64,000 nucleotides of DNA, taken from Breviolum minutum Mf 1.05b.01. Its lineage: Eukaryota; Sar; Dinophyceae; Suessiales; Symbiodiniaceae. Location: the NCBI GenBank assembly GCA_000507305.1, contig DF239032.1, positions 340,111-404,110 on the forward strand, written 5' to 3'. Shown piece by piece: positions 43,701 through 56,571 of this stretch (position 1 is its first letter; each line of letters starts with the position of its first letter). The notes below the pieces were generated by a model that was given only the letters and a program-made list of their open reading frames with translations, did no database searches and was not told where the DNA came from. The translations under genes were made by a program, and so were the position numbers.

Positions 43701-46555
43701 ATGGTGTTTGGAAAATTTGGACTCATGATTCCACAGGTGAAAAATGGTGAACGTATTTGGTATTGGAAGAAATGTTTCATTACTACCTGTTTCATTTTGC
43801 AGATTTTTCGACTTAAACCATATAAAAACTCATCTGGAAGGGATGTGGCTCAAATGGATTTGGGAGCTTTGCTGAACGGAAAAAAATCAGGGGTCAAAAA
43901 GCGTCCTGCAAAGGCCCCTGATGTTTTACCCCGGGTTGGAAAACGTCCCGCAATGGCCCCTCGTGTTCAACCCCGGGTTGAAAAACGTCCTATGGCCCCT
44001 GATGTGGTCAACTTGGACTCTGATCATGAAGATGGCACGGATTTGCCACGGCCCCAGGCAACCAATGGTTTCAAAAGCTAGGTAGTGAGAGAGATTTAAT
44101 ATGTTTTAAACCACTGATTGATCTTCTGGCGTTAAGGCCAGACTATCCGCTACCTGAAACCACAGAGCAGCTTTCGCTTTGGGCTAAGACTTTTCAATAT
44201 AAAAAGTTCAGTTCCAAAAACCCATCACAAATAACCCCCTTTAGAATTTTGTTTTTGAGGTTATGGGCATTCACGTTGCTGAGACGGGCTTCTTCGGCAT
44301 TTGGTGAGGACTTTGTGAAAACAAGGTTGCGTATTTTGGTTAACACCCTCGCATAAAGTTGAGTACAGTGAGGTGATATTGTGGCATGTTTGGTCAACAC
44401 ACTCTATGAACATCTATGAACAAGTAATTCATTTGGTCGGCGCGGGTCAAAACATGAACCAAGCACCCCAAACAACGCTAAGGTTCTCAGGGTTGGAAAT
44501 GCCATGATTTGTTCGGTGGCTGCTTGTGCACCCGGAGGGCTTGGGAAATGGTGGAATCTGCCTCTTTGGAGCTTTATGGTGTCCAACCCAAACTGAGCTT
44601 CACATTTGTGGCAACTGAACTGATACTTATTCTATTGGATGAAGCATCGCTAAATGTTTTTCTTTTTTTGTGAATCAAATGTAATTCAATGTTGCAATAT
44701 ATTTTGTGGAGCAAGTGTTGTTTCTCTGACCCTATCCATCGCATTAGGTAGAAAAGAACAGAGCTTGTGTCAAGCTATGCAAACAGTCCTACCCAAATGA
44801 TTGCATCTTCCCGGATATCCTTGATTTGGTGCAAAACCCACCAACTTCTGATGACTGGACGCCTTCTCGATTGAAGTTGGTGAAGAAAGCTTGGTGTGCT
44901 CAACATCAACAGGAGTCCCTTAGCTACTTTAAGAAAATGGGGAAATTAATCAAACATCACTATTAGCAGACCCACTTTATAGTTCTCATTATGGTTCATT
45001 TCTTGCCCACAAAGGTGCCCACTACCAACAGCTCAAAAAGATGATTGCAGCTTGCTGGGGGCACCCTGCATCCTCTTCAGTGCGTGCGCCTAACCGGTGA
45101 TTGGCGAAGTATTGTTTGCAGCTTCCCCAAAATAAGGTACAGGTGTTTTTCAAGAATGAGATATGAGATTCTAAGAACGAGCCCCTTTTATGGATAATGT
45201 TTCCGCGCAGGTACGGCAAACGAGAAGGTTTCGAGAACTTGAAGGGCAAACAACTCCATGATGTTGGGGTCAGGTTTCAGCAAGTGTCACCAGTGTCACT
45301 GCATGAAAATGTCCCTGGTTATGATGAGGCGGGGTGACCATATGTCAAAAAATGGAAGTCATGAAAACGCAAGTCAATCTTATTTCCATTCTATGCAAAG
45401 TTAGTACATATTATAAACTTTTTTTGGATTAGTCTGCCTTTTCTCCGCCAGACGTACTTGAAGAAGAACTTGAAAACACATGACATTGAAGAAGTTCAGC
45501 TGGCTCCTGAGTTCTTTTCATACAGTTCTCAGAAATCACACCAATTTTTGTACCCTACCACCGCTACTCAACTACTCCAGCCCACAAAGGTTAGACCCAC
45601 GGCAGTTCGGGCACCCCAATCATAGGTTGAGATCTTGGAGAATATGCTTTGACCGCCGCAAGAAGAAGTGGAACTGTGCTTACAGTCTAGCTGAGTTAGC
45701 AGAGCTTCTCTTAGCCCCAAAGTCAGTGAAACTCAAGCTCGATCACATGTGCTATTTCACTGCACCCTTTGAAGAATTGCGTGACTCGAAGGTTTTCAGG
45801 TTTAACATTCCAAGGTGCCGTGTTTTAAAAAAACTTGATGTTGAAATAAACAGGTTTTGCAACCATATGTTTTGACATGATGGTTTCTGTTAATTTTGAT
45901 TTCTCTACCCATATCCCCTGAAGGTCAAGCCTTGATCATCTCAAAATGTTTGAGGAGGAATGCCCCAACAAGGTGTTGTATGACCTTTCAGCGAATCCCA
46001 AGAAACGGCGTAGAACGGAGACCATGGACTCTGCCCTACCCTGCCTGACTACCAGCTCTCAACTTTGGTAGCATGTTTCAGTTTAACATGTTTCTATGTC
46101 AAAAAAACTATTTGATGTACATTGTTTTATGGTTATAAGCTCTGAGCTATACTGTAGTAAAGCCTTGCCCTGGGCCTAGGTCAACAAGGAAACATAGGCT
46201 TATGCTGGGGAGAGAGCAACTACATGGTCTAGGATATCCTTCTTGTCCTCGTGCAGCTGCAGCGGCACGAGTTGATTCTTGCTTCACTTAGTTTAGTCAA
46301 GTTTATCAAGTTTAGTATTCCTGAGTCTTTTTTGGTGTCCGGAAATGTTAGTGTATATTCTATAATGTATATTGTCTTCCCAGGAGCATAGTAAGTCTTC
46401 CCAAGAATTTCTCCCAATTTTTCCCTGCTGAGGATCCAGTCAACTTGGATGGCTACAGCGAAGCATCCCTGAGGCGGATGAGTGGAAACGGGATGTCACT
46501 CCCTTCGGCAGGCTTTTGCCTCCTCATGGCAGTGTTGTTTGTGGACAACATCTAG
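43701..46555 (+). CDS. C5-cytosine DNA methyltransferase, multi-exon, inside the transposon
   Basis: It transfers methyl groups from S-adenosylmethionine to cytosine in DNA. Exons, by eye: 43701-43736, 43803-about 44076, about 44137-44189, 44491-44616 (motif I, CHDLFGGC), 44748 onward (motif II/III, VEKNRACVKLCKQSYPND then IFPDILDLV), 45015-45083 (motif IV, DDCSLLGAPCILFSA), 45211-45333 (YGKREGFEN, then motif VI, SLHENVPGYD), about 45452-45508, 45581-45791 (motif VIII region, DPRQFGHPNHRLRSWRICFD), about 45924-46077 and 46443-46555 (motif X, LRRMSGNGMSLPSAG, then TAG). The catalytic PC and the ENV are both intact. The N-terminal region has Lys-Arg-Pro repeats and an acidic VNLDSDHED stretch. 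One intron (44617-44747) needs a GA donor. Confidence 0.85.
44617..44747 (+). other. Intron with GA donor in the methyltransferase gene
   Basis: Exon ...GTGGCAACT is followed by GAACTG, and the next exon starts after GCATTAG with GTAGAAAAG. Removing 44617-44747 restores SFTFVAT-VEKNRAC, which matches the motif I-to-II spacing of the family. No GT or GC donor gives this join. Confidence 0.65.
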
Positions 46556-46897
46556 ATTTTGCAGTACAAAGTACAATAGTACAATTAGCGATCTATTAGG
46601 TATGGCTGGTAGATTTTGAAATTCAGTGCTGAATTACAGCTTGTGACTGTATGAGATCGCTGGGAAAATACTGATCAAACTTTGCTTCTGCTGGGCCGGT
46701 GTTAAACAAAGGATATTTCAAGATTTCGACCATCTCAACATCCATTTTTTTTAAACTATGACAATGGCAAATTGGGAAGAACAAGTTTCAAGTATTTAGC
46801 AACTAGAGCAGCTTCGTGTTTTTTCGGATTAGTCAATCAGTTTGCAGTGATTCCATTTAGTGATTCCATTCTTCCCCACTTCAATTTCTTGGCTCAG

Positions 46898-49800
46898 ATG
46901 CCTCCATTTGAAAATGAACCAGAAGAGGCCCCCATTCCAAAGCTTGCGTTTTTGAATTTCAAACGAAATTCCCCCAAGCCATGTGAGCCTTCTCCTCCAT
47001 GTTCAGTCTTTGGTGCAGAGCCTGCAGAAAGACAGATCCATAGTCACCATGTAGCTAAGGCCAAATCCGTTGCTTCAAAACCAAAGGCTGCCCCAGCTTT
47101 TCTTCCTTTTCAAAATGAATTTGAAGAGGGCTCCACAAGGTCAGTGAAACAGCCAAAGGTGATCACCACCCACCATACCCAACCTTCTCTCTTTGGTGCA
47201 GAGAGTGAAGAAGCTGTGGATGAGCTTGGGTGGGCCTCGGGTAGTGATGGGGATGAAGCTGATTTTCATGGATCTGAAAAGACGGTGTACTCCTTAGGTT
47301 GGGATTCTTTGGTAAATTTCAAGAGCGGTACAGCTTTCAAAGAGGACAAGGAGAAACAACTTCCGAAGTCAAAACGGAAATATGATAATTCCAAAAGAGA
47401 ATCTGAAGCTGCCTATGCTCGGAAGAATGCGGAGTTCACTTTCAAGAAGAATGGCACTGATTCTTCAAGGTTGCAAAAGTTGTTTGATCAAAGCACATGC
47501 CTGTGTGCCTGGTTGCACTGTTTTTTTGAAAACATTGTTATATTTTTGCATTAGTTGTTTTTTGGATTTAACAGTTTTCTACTGAATGTCTCCATCAGCA
47601 CCAATCCAACACCAACTCAGGTGCTAACAAGATTTGTTTCAAGCAGTTCAACCTCTCGAAAGGGCTGGAATCTTTCCTGAAATCATTTTGGGACCTCCCA
47701 AAGGTTGATCAAGACTCATTGGAAACCTGGTGAAAAGAAGAATAATTTTGTTTTTACCCCAGTCTAAATATTTTTCTTTGTGTGGCACGTCCTACTAGTT
47801 ACATAGAACTTACAACCTTCCTTTAGCTCTGACCCTACTAGTAAAATATAACTTACAACCTTCCTTTAGCTCTGACCCGCTCAGGTTCAATCAGCGTTGG
47901 CAAGTTCTCACAGTAACCTGAAGAAGTACATGTTTCTTGAGAAGGAGGTCGGGTTCAAGTGTCTTGCATCGTTGCTTGGGGTTGGCCACAAAAGGTTACA
48001 TCGGTTGGAGCACACAACCCCAGATCTGCGGTATGGCAAGAAACCATACATGAGTAAACCGGGAACATGGACGGTTGATGCATTTCTCAAAGCATCCTAC
48101 GAGTCTATAGCAGAAACGTTACCAGATAAGTTACTCGTCAAGATTTCTAAAGCGGTTTTTATCTGTGTATAGTGTCAACTGATTTTTTTTCATGGTATAT
48201 CATTAATTTGGTCCTTAGCAATGTAAAATGTCACTTAGGTTCATCAGAAGAGGTCGGGCCTCAAGACCCAAAAAGCATTTGGATGACGATCTGGGGGATA
48301 GTGACTTTGAAGAGTTAGACTCCGATGTTGAAGTGGATGAACTTCGTAATTGGATGTCTACCACAGCTTCCCAAAACCCTTTGCTCCCACATCAAGTCCT
48401 TGTCCGGAAGTTTTTGCCACCTGGGACGGTCGCAGACTTGTTTGAGCACTACAAGGCCACACAAATGATGCTGGGAGCTGCATGTGTTTCGTATCTAGGC
48501 CATTGTAGGCTAAGTTTCTCTATGTTTTTCAATCTTCATCCCAATACAAGTAGTACTTGATAGGAACTATACAGCTTGCTTTTACTATATGTTTTTGTTG
48601 TTCTACCTCTTTCCAGAAAACAAGGTACAACACATTCAATGCAGTGTACAAAGAACGGTGGAAAGATATTCTGGGATTTAGACAAAAGTCGTTGTTCAGC
48701 ACATGTGAAGTTTGCTACGCATTCAAACAGCAGCTCTCAAATCGTTCGTTAAGCATGGAGCAAAAGCTTGGCACTTTGTCTGGCTACAGAAAACATCTAT
48801 ATGATCAATTCTGTGACCGTACTCAAATGTGGAGCATGCAAGCGGAATCCCAAGACCCCAATTCTAGCCTTTTGGTGATATGCACGGATGGTCTTGACCA
48901 AAGCAAGTTTGCACTACCAAGAGAACCCGAATTGCGAGTGAATTCTGGTTTGACCTTTGGTGATTAATATAAGGCACCTTTGTTTTTTTTATGTTTTAAA
49001 GGAATCCTCCATGTTTCAAAAAACCTGGGAAAAAGTATAATCATATAGGTTCCTTTGGCCACAGTGTATGTTGTCCTGAGGGCTGCACATCATAGACCCC
49101 GGATGAAAGTTCATGGAGCCTGGGCTATGGGATATCAACTCAATGTATTTCTTCTTGACGAGCCAGCCCGACATGATTCCTCAGCTGTTATTGAGATGCT
49201 AGCAATCACAATAGAAAATGTATCTCAGGCTTATCAAGTCTTGTTTTGGGTTTGGTTTTTGATACGGATGTGGTATTGATAACCCTCAGCATTGGGTGTT
49301 TTTTGTCCTTTGCCCCTCCCTGTGCCTGCACAAGGTGATGGCACTATGCGATGAGGAAGGTCGTCCGCGTCCCACCTGCATGGTGGTGATGGTGGCTTGG
49401 ATCGTGTGGTGTTTTGGTTCTTTGGGTGTTGTTATTGATCTCTTGATACATTCCTTTGAATGATTAGCTTCTTAAAACTACATTCCTTTTGTTTTTTGGG
49501 ATTGGGTCTACATAGAAAATATCTGAGGCGGACAACACCGTGAGAGAATCAAAGAATCAGTTTGTCCTTACATACCTACATTTAATGGTGGCAAAGGGTT
49601 TGTTCAAAGCAACCTCTCTGGCCTGCCTTCGAAAGAGTCACACGCATTGCCGTGTGGGCAGCTAGGCTGATTCAAACACTTTTTCATACTATTTCATTTG
49701 CCCCCAAATTCCACATCTTAGATCCTGAAACTGATCGTGATGTAGACTTAGTTTGGCTGATTACTTCAAGCTTTGTGCAACTGAGACCAACTTTGGGGGA

Positions 49801-50958
49801 TCATATCTCGACGAATCGGTCATGAATCCCATCTTCAAGATCCCACTGATGTAGCAGATGCAATTCAGGATGAGTTGACCAAACCCACCATCAAAGACTG
49901 GATTGGGCTTCAAACAAGGGTTTCTGTAAGGAAGTTGAATGGAACACACAGCTGGAGGTCTCACCTGCCTGATACTGGGGTTAAGTTGGAAGGTGGATTG
50001 TTGCGTGACGACGAAGGGAACCATTTGTTTTTGTGCATGCAGCGTAAAGGCCTGGGTTCGATTATGATGATTCCAAAATTACAGATATCTACAACTTGTT
50101 CCAAAAAACAGTGTTAGCCTTTCCAAAAGGATCATGTTAAGTTCTCGTTTTTGGAAACACATGTAAACTGATTTGATTCTTTAGATATTCATGCATGTAT
50201 AGAAATACATAGTTTTATTCAGTGCACTGTACCAACATGACCCTGAAGATGTTCCAACTCCTTTGGCAAGAGACATCGACCATGGCAGCTTCCGTGGTGT
50301 ACCATCACCCCATGACGTCGTATGTTTTTTGAAACAGCATGTTTGCAACAAAGAGCTCTCCCAACCACCGCTACTGGTTCTGACGCATGTTCGAGCTGGG
50401 AGATTGGACATGGTGCCTTCTGGAAAGAAACTTTACTCAAGAGCCAATCTCAGTATGTTTTATTGCAACCCTGCATTTCTATACCACATCTTTCCAAGTA
50501 AATTTTGAAGACTGAAATGAAAAGAGTTTTTAGTTAGGATATTGTGGTATCGGAACCGTACAAGATATCTTCCTGACATCCAACCAGTGGTTGTCACATC
50601 TATTTTTGTTTTTTTTAAGTGGTTGCCACACTTGTCCAATGACCCCACCTCGACTCCGTCCCATCGCAGGCAGCCAAACAATCATTCAGTTCAGCTGGCA
50701 GCAAGCCTGAGGAAACTTGCAGGAGCCGTGTCATACCAGTATGGTCACAAGTATGACCGGGCTGTAAGGTATTTGGAGAATTTGGCAATGAATTCTTTTT
50801 GGGAAGGGGCAGAGCTTCCAAGATTCCCTTTTCATGAACAAGTTTTAGATATGAGACCCATTGGGGAACCACGATTTGTTCTCCATCAATCGGTCCTGAA
50901 TGCACTAGCCCCTGCTGTTCCTCTTAGGGCAGTCTTTGGAGGCAATCGGCGGGAGTAG
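46898..50958 (+). CDS. Putative transposase, DUF7869-like (DDE/RNase H-like)
   Basis: The first ATG (46898) follows CTCAG directly, fitting a splice or trans-splice acceptor. Exons: 46898-about 47502 (repeated FxNExEE and FGAExxE acidic motifs), 47599-47729, 47885-48129 and 48239-about 48483 (phase-consistent join, LPDK-FIRRGRASRP), 48617-48937 (SLLVICTDGLDQSKFALPR), 49050-49228 (KVHGAWAMGYQLNVFLLDE), 49335-49385, 49516-about 49648 (ADNTVRESKNQFVLTYLH, then KSHTH), about 49776-50055 (WGIISRRIGHE), about 50223-50452 and 50538-50958 (WYRNRTRYLPDIQP). The order DG-DQ, DNTxRExKN, HTH, DQ-IIxRR matches the transposase-like DUF7869 group as I know it. The Asp of DGLDQ and of ADNT are candidate catalytic residues. 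Confidence 0.75.
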
Positions 50959-52012
50959 CAGCTCAAAACAATGAGTGGATGTAAGGGTTTTCCAGCTCAG
51001 AAATTTTGATCATGGAAACCAAATTTGGATGTATAGGGCCCCATCTTTGTTCAAAAGTTCAAATCAAATCTGAAGTTATCAACCATTCTTTTTCGGAGTG
51101 GCCCCCTTCCTTTTACTTTCACTTTATTTTTCATATTCCCAGGATCTTTTCTATTATTGATGTTGCCACTCCCTTCAAAACCAAGGTTTGATCCCAAAAC
51201 ACTAAAAGTCGGTGCACTTTTGGTTTTCTAAACCCTGAAGTCGGTGCACTTTTGCTTTTCAAAACCCTGAAGTCGGTGCACTTTTGGTTTCCTAATATTT
51301 GAAGTCGGTGCACTTTTGGTTTCCTAAACCCTGAAGTCGGTGCACTTTTGCCTTTCAAAACCCTGAAGTTGGTGCATGTCGGTGCACTTTTGGTTTCTCA
51401 AGATCTGAAGTCGGTGCACTTTTGGTTTCTCAAGATCTGAAGTCGGTGCACTTTGGGTTTCCTAAAATCTGAAGTCGGTGCACTTTAGGTTTGCTAACAT
51501 CTGAAGTCGGTGCACTTTAGGTTTCCTAACATCTGAAGTCGGTGCACTTTAGGTTTTTTGCAAGGCTCAACACCCACAATCGGTGCACTCCCAATAGTGG
51601 TTTCGGACTTTCAGCAAAGAATCGATGACCTCTACAACGGGGAGGGCATTGACATTCTGAGATAGTTTGGTTCCCCCTCAAAATAACAGAATGCAGGGGA
51701 TGACTTCAAATGAGGGGCGTTAACTTCAAAATCATCATTGATAAATCTTTATGACCCCAAAAAAATATCAATGACCTGGCCAAGGTAGAGGTCATTGATG
51801 CTTTATGTGAAAAATTTGGAGGTTTGATTTTTTTTTCGCTCCACCCCAAAAAAAAATAAATGCTTGAGATTTTCCATAAAGAGGATCAATGCACTCTACC
51901 CTGGCCAGGTCATTGATACTTTTTTCAAATCCCAATTTTTTTTCAATGAACATTTTGAACTTTCGCACCATTAGGATTTTGATTCAAGGGTGGTAGAAAG
52001 TCTGCGGCCCTG
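50959..52012. other. Spacer between transposase and downstream gene, with 32-bp array
   Basis: No exon. It holds the 32-bp tandem array (51207-51568). It also has several GGTCATTGATxCTTT-like and ATCAATGACCT-like segments around 51720-51920 that resemble one another in both orientations. Confidence 0.55.
51207..51568. repeat. 32-bp tandem repeat array, about 11 copies
   Basis: AGTCGGTGCAC recurs at 51207, 51239, 51271, 51303, 51335, 51367 (diverged), 51377, 51409, 51441, 51473, 51505 and 51537, a strict 32-bp step except for one 10-bp insertion. The unit core is GAAGTCGGTGCACTTTTGG, containing the palindrome GTGCAC. Neighbouring units share spacer variants (AAACCCT, AGATCT, ACATCT), so the array grew in blocks. 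Confidence 0.95.
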
Positions 52013-55000
52013 ATGGCACTTACACCTTTCAAAGCAAAGGCTGAGGAGCGGCTCCGCCTTTGCAAGGATGGAAAACCCGAGGTAGACTCCAAGGCTGAAG
52101 AGCCTGCAACCAAGCGCTTGTGCACGGTCTATGAGAAGCAGCTGGCAAAGCTGCCAGCCGGGGATCAAGGATTGGTGAAGGACCATGATTTAACGTTATT
52201 GTTCTCAGGGGTTTCCAACGTTATTGTTCTAAGGGGTTTCCAAAACATTAGGGATGTAGTAAGTAAGGTTTGTTCTCCAAAGTCCTCAAATTTTCAGGAC
52301 CTGTTGGAATTTGCAAGTTCCTTCAAGAATGACATGGCTGGGAGTGATTCAGGGGCTCATCCAGCTATGTTGGCCCTCGAAACTTTGGGATCTGATGACC
52401 ATGCAAACAATGTGTTGCATTGCAAGCAACTGGAATCATGGTTTCAAGACTATGCCCAAAAGGTTAGAAAGATGCCTTACCTCTACAAGAGCACTGAAGT
52501 TGTATCCCAGCAAATTGTTATAACAGTTTTGGTTTTGACCCCAAATCCTTCCTTGTTAGGGAAGCTATCCAGGAATTTATTAATGTTCATCCCAACTCAG
52601 TTTCCCAGAAAATCAACACTTGAAATTGACCCACCAGCAAAACACCCCAGGCAATGGATCTTAGCATGAATGGTGAGACTTGCAAGGTTCCCATCACTTG
52701 CTTGAGGCAAAGTTGGATATCGTCAAAAAAACAGGTGTCAATCAGTTTTCACCAAAAAGTTTTTAAAACCATAAACCAACAATCAATTCCCACCAACCCT
52801 GGGGTGGCCTGCACTCCCGGCCAGGTTCTCAAAGCCAGACGATGGTCTTCCTATGCTGGAAGACTGGTTGGGTTGCTTTGAGAGCATGCTTCTAGGAGGA
52901 ATTGATCTGCAAAGAGAACCCTTAGATGGTGCTATGAATCCTCATGGAGGCTAACTGTGTTTTTATTTGATTTTTTGGGTGATATCCAATCTTTTTACTG
53001 GTGATCATTTTGGAAATTTGCAACCATTTGGTGGTAGAACAATATACTTACATATTTTTGTTTATATGTCCATCATCTGCAATGATTATCATTCTGTTTC
53101 AAGAANATTATTTCCCTGCTCCCTGAAGATTCGTGGGTATGTTCTGAGCTGGCTATCGACCAAGTGAAGGGTTGGACACGATCTACAGTCATCCTTACTA
53201 TCCTTTTGGCAGCATCCGAAATGGATCTTAGTGATGATTTGTCAGTTCAAAAGCTTCTCCCACTAGCTCCTGTGCTGGACAAATGTTGGATGATTCCTGT
53301 CCATGTATCTTTCTTGCATTCCATCAATGTTTTAAATGATATGATATGTGATTTTCTTTTGCAACAGGAATCTTTTTTTTAAGTAAATATTCGTATATAC
53401 CCTTTATATCTTTCTTTGTTTTTCGATGTATTTGTTGGTCAAAGATAAGTTATGTAGAGTTTGCCCACCCCGAAAATTTGGAGGTTTTGTCAGTGATTGG
53501 TTTCCTTTTTGCTGCAAACCAAACATTGCATCTAAGTTCAACTTCGGAGTGGATTCTTCTTGGCAAAACTTCCGGAATCTCACTCTCAGCTACAGGGGAA
53601 GCGAGCGTCAGGCCCCAAACACATTACAACTCTCGCTACGATTCTCCAAAGTAATGGAGCTTAGAGCTTCTGATGGTAGTCATGGCCCCAACATGTCTAC
53701 AGAGGAAAGACTTAGAGACGTAGTGAATAGCTTCAACCAAACAGCAGGACTTCAAGCAAAACACAGAATGGACGAGGATCGCTACAAGGCATGCTACAAC
53801 ATCATAGCAGGCAGCTGTGAAGTAGTTTGGTTAACATACTAAAGATGTCTGTTTTTTTTGTAATTGTTTTTTTCGCTGTAGTACATGTTTCCCGGGGTAT
53901 TTTTCAAGAACCTGTAGTAAAATATTGGTCCAAACCCTTTAGCCCAGGCTGCCAGGGAAGTCATCAGGCAGCATTTGGACAGGAACAAGTGGAACCAGTC
54001 GGCGTTTTCAGTCGAGCAATTCCGTTCTTTGCGTTGGCTGCTGAACACTGCCCCGAAAACATCCAGTTGTCCTGCAGAGCTACGTCGCTTCTTGACAGTC
54101 ACAGAGCTTTCTCAAACCCTGCACCTAAAGCTAGTGGTTCACGCATACGCTGAAGCAGGGCGTCGGCTACGGCCATCAGCCAGACCCAAAATGAGATTGT
54201 CAGCCGATGGCTTTGAGAAAATGTGTGATTTCGCATGCATGTATGCGAATGTCTTGGTAGAAGCTCGCGGACTCGCTACGTGGTCTTCTGAGAAGGAAGA
54301 TGCATTCCTCAAAGCTTTCTATCAGAAGACTCTAGCCTTGACAAACAAATAATAAAGCTTTTGTTTACAACTGGGGAGGTTAGTGTTTTATCTGGGGTTA
54401 TTTAAAAGCAACGGGGATTTGATCTAAGGGATTACGCGGCTGAGATCGAAGCCACCATTGTGGCGAAGCTTCCTTCATGGAAGGCAGATCACCTTTCGCT
54501 GTGGACTGACTTGGTAGAGCCCCCATGTACCCCATGCAAGGTCGCTACAGCTGCTGATGTTGCTGAAATGGAAGATGAGGCTCAGGGGGCCAAATTTCGT
54601 GAAGTTCGCGCAAAGGTCAGCCAAGACATGGCAACTATGACGGCATACAATGCACAAGTAGCAGAAAACAAGAAGCGGGAGCACGTAGTTATGGTGATGC
54701 ATGAGAAAAGCCAAATGCAACAAGGGAAGGAGTTTCTGGGTAAAAACAAAGTATTGCACAAGCTTTCTTTTGCAATCCTAGAAATGTTTTTCAGCGTAGA
54801 AATGCATATGGAGCAATCAATGGATGGGTTGGAAGACTGTGCTATTTGCAGGTACTTCATGTGTAAGTATGCAACACAGATATTTCATATATATATATAC
54901 ACACATACATCTATATCATCTATATTTTATGTGTGCAGGTGTAGAGTTCTGTTATTTGTTGAGTGTTTTTCTTTTAGCATGCTTCAATAACAACTAAGGC

Positions 55001-56473
55001 TATGCGAGACCACTATGCAAAAGCTTTGCCGCGTTGATTTGCTGGCCAAGAAGGAACACATGGACCAGAAACTTGACACAATGTTGCGCGCAACTGCTGC
55101 AAACAAGAAGGTACTGGTTTTCAAAACAGTAGGGAAAACATGGGTTTGGGTTTTGTTTTAAAATCCTTTGTTTACAAATTAAAAAGTGAAAAGGAAACTA
55201 GCCAACCTGTCAACTATGCAGGTGGCAGTGGATGATATTGATCTCATCCTGTATGTGGATTGCACCAAGTTGGGGGTGATCTCTCAATCTGAAGTCAACC
55301 ACATTGGTGAAACTGCTGAACGGCTAATGTGTAGAAATCCAACCCGCCAGGGCCTCATTTGTTATTTTATCCCCCATGAATTTCAGACCTCATTCTTCTT
55401 GTCACCCAAAACAATTAGAAAACGTCACCACCACCTTTGACCCACTTTCTTTATCTTGACAAGGTTCCATTCTGATCTTGCTCCCACCTCTTTTGGTTGG
55501 AAGCGACAGCGGTGGCTCCTTGCGAAATGACATCAGGACATGGGTGGAAAAATGCATCCAGGAAAAGTTCATTCCACCAGCATCATGTTTTTCAAAAAGT
55601 GTTGAAGGGAATCATTAGTTTATTGAAGAAGAAAACCTTCATAACCACTCACACAGGAAATTGGAAGATAAATTGATTGCCCGCAAAATCGAGCTCAAGC
55701 CTTTCACATTGAATTTGGACCTTAGCGAGCTACATCGCAACCGAGATCTCCCTAGCGCTTTTGTTTGCTACATGGGCATTGTTGATTCAACGCTTCCATT
55801 GAAAGGAACAGCACATCGGGTGGTTCGTGGTTCCCATGATTCTGAATCTTCTGGCGTCAACATGTTTCCTAGCCAGAATGAAAAACCAGAAATGTTAATG
55901 ACATAGTCCCACACCCATTGGTCTAATTCTACAGTTCATATTATTGACTAACTAACAGCTCTTACTTACAAGTAAACTTTTGCTGGATTGTTATCCCCTT
56001 AGGTTCTGCTCATCAAGCTTGTGGCTTCGACAATCATTGCCAGCAGGGGGGTTCCCTCCAGCATTGCCTGAGAAGGACTTCGTGATTCCTGGGGAAGCTT
56101 TTACATGCAACGACACACGTCGTAACTATAGTGATCTGCAAGAAACCGCGCAATGGCTGGGTGGTTCATCAGTCCCAAAGGCTATACTGGGTGCTTTGAC
56201 AGGTAGGGTATGTATAGAAAAAAAACAAAATTTTTAGATGTTCCAATATTTGTTGAACAAGAAGGAACTGTAATGAAATCACAAACAAATCTGTCAGGTG
56301 ATCGGAAAAAGTTCTATGGAGCCGTTGTTGTTCACCCCACGTGCTACGATGGTTGTGTAGAGTTGGCTTCTATGCAACTTGGGCTGTATGTCCTGGGAAG
56401 CACCTCAGTGCAAACAACCTACCAATGCTGCAAGGAAATCGTGAAAACTCATCTTTTGGAGGAGGGGCCCTGA
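52013..56473 (+). CDS. Large spliced gene of unknown function, first part
   Basis: Starts at ATG 52013 with LTPFKAKAEERLRLCKDG. Further coding stretches on the + strand: about 52270-52500 (CKQLESWFQDYAQKVRKMPY), about 52806-52936 (KPDDGLPMLEDWLGCFESML), 53107-53284 (STVILTILLAASEMDLSDDL), about 53460-53816 (EDRYKACYNIIAG), about 53945-54352 (SADGFEKMCDFACMYANVL), about 54420-54735 (a helical, charged stretch with ENKKREHVVMVMHEK), 55209-55380 (VAVDDIDLILYVDCTKLGV), 55457-55570, 55657-55885, 56003-56206 and 56297-56473 (MQLGLYVLGSTSVQTTYQCC). I recognise no enzyme motif. The pieces look like a large dinoflagellate-type protein. Stops at 54352 and 56473 may be real ends or unspliced intron starts, so gene number is uncertain. 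An N lies at 53106. Confidence 0.5.
52194..52243. repeat. 25-bp direct duplication in coding sequence
   Basis: ACGTTATTGTTCTCAGGGGT and ACGTTATTGTTCTAAGGGGT, each followed by TTCC, stand next to each other. One copy has a CAG that could be a splice acceptor and the other has AAG, so the duplication may have created or moved a splice site. Confidence 0.7.
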
Positions 56474-56571
56474 TGAAAATTGATATTCCATAGGTTTTGA
56501 GATGTAAACCTTTGGGTGTTTGGTTAAAACAATGTTTATTTTAAGTTCTAAGATAGCCATTTCCCAACATG

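Noticed and set aside
51207-51568. CRISPR array
   Set aside because: Regular 32-bp spacing, but the units are contiguous and related along their whole length with no unique spacers. It is a eukaryotic minisatellite.
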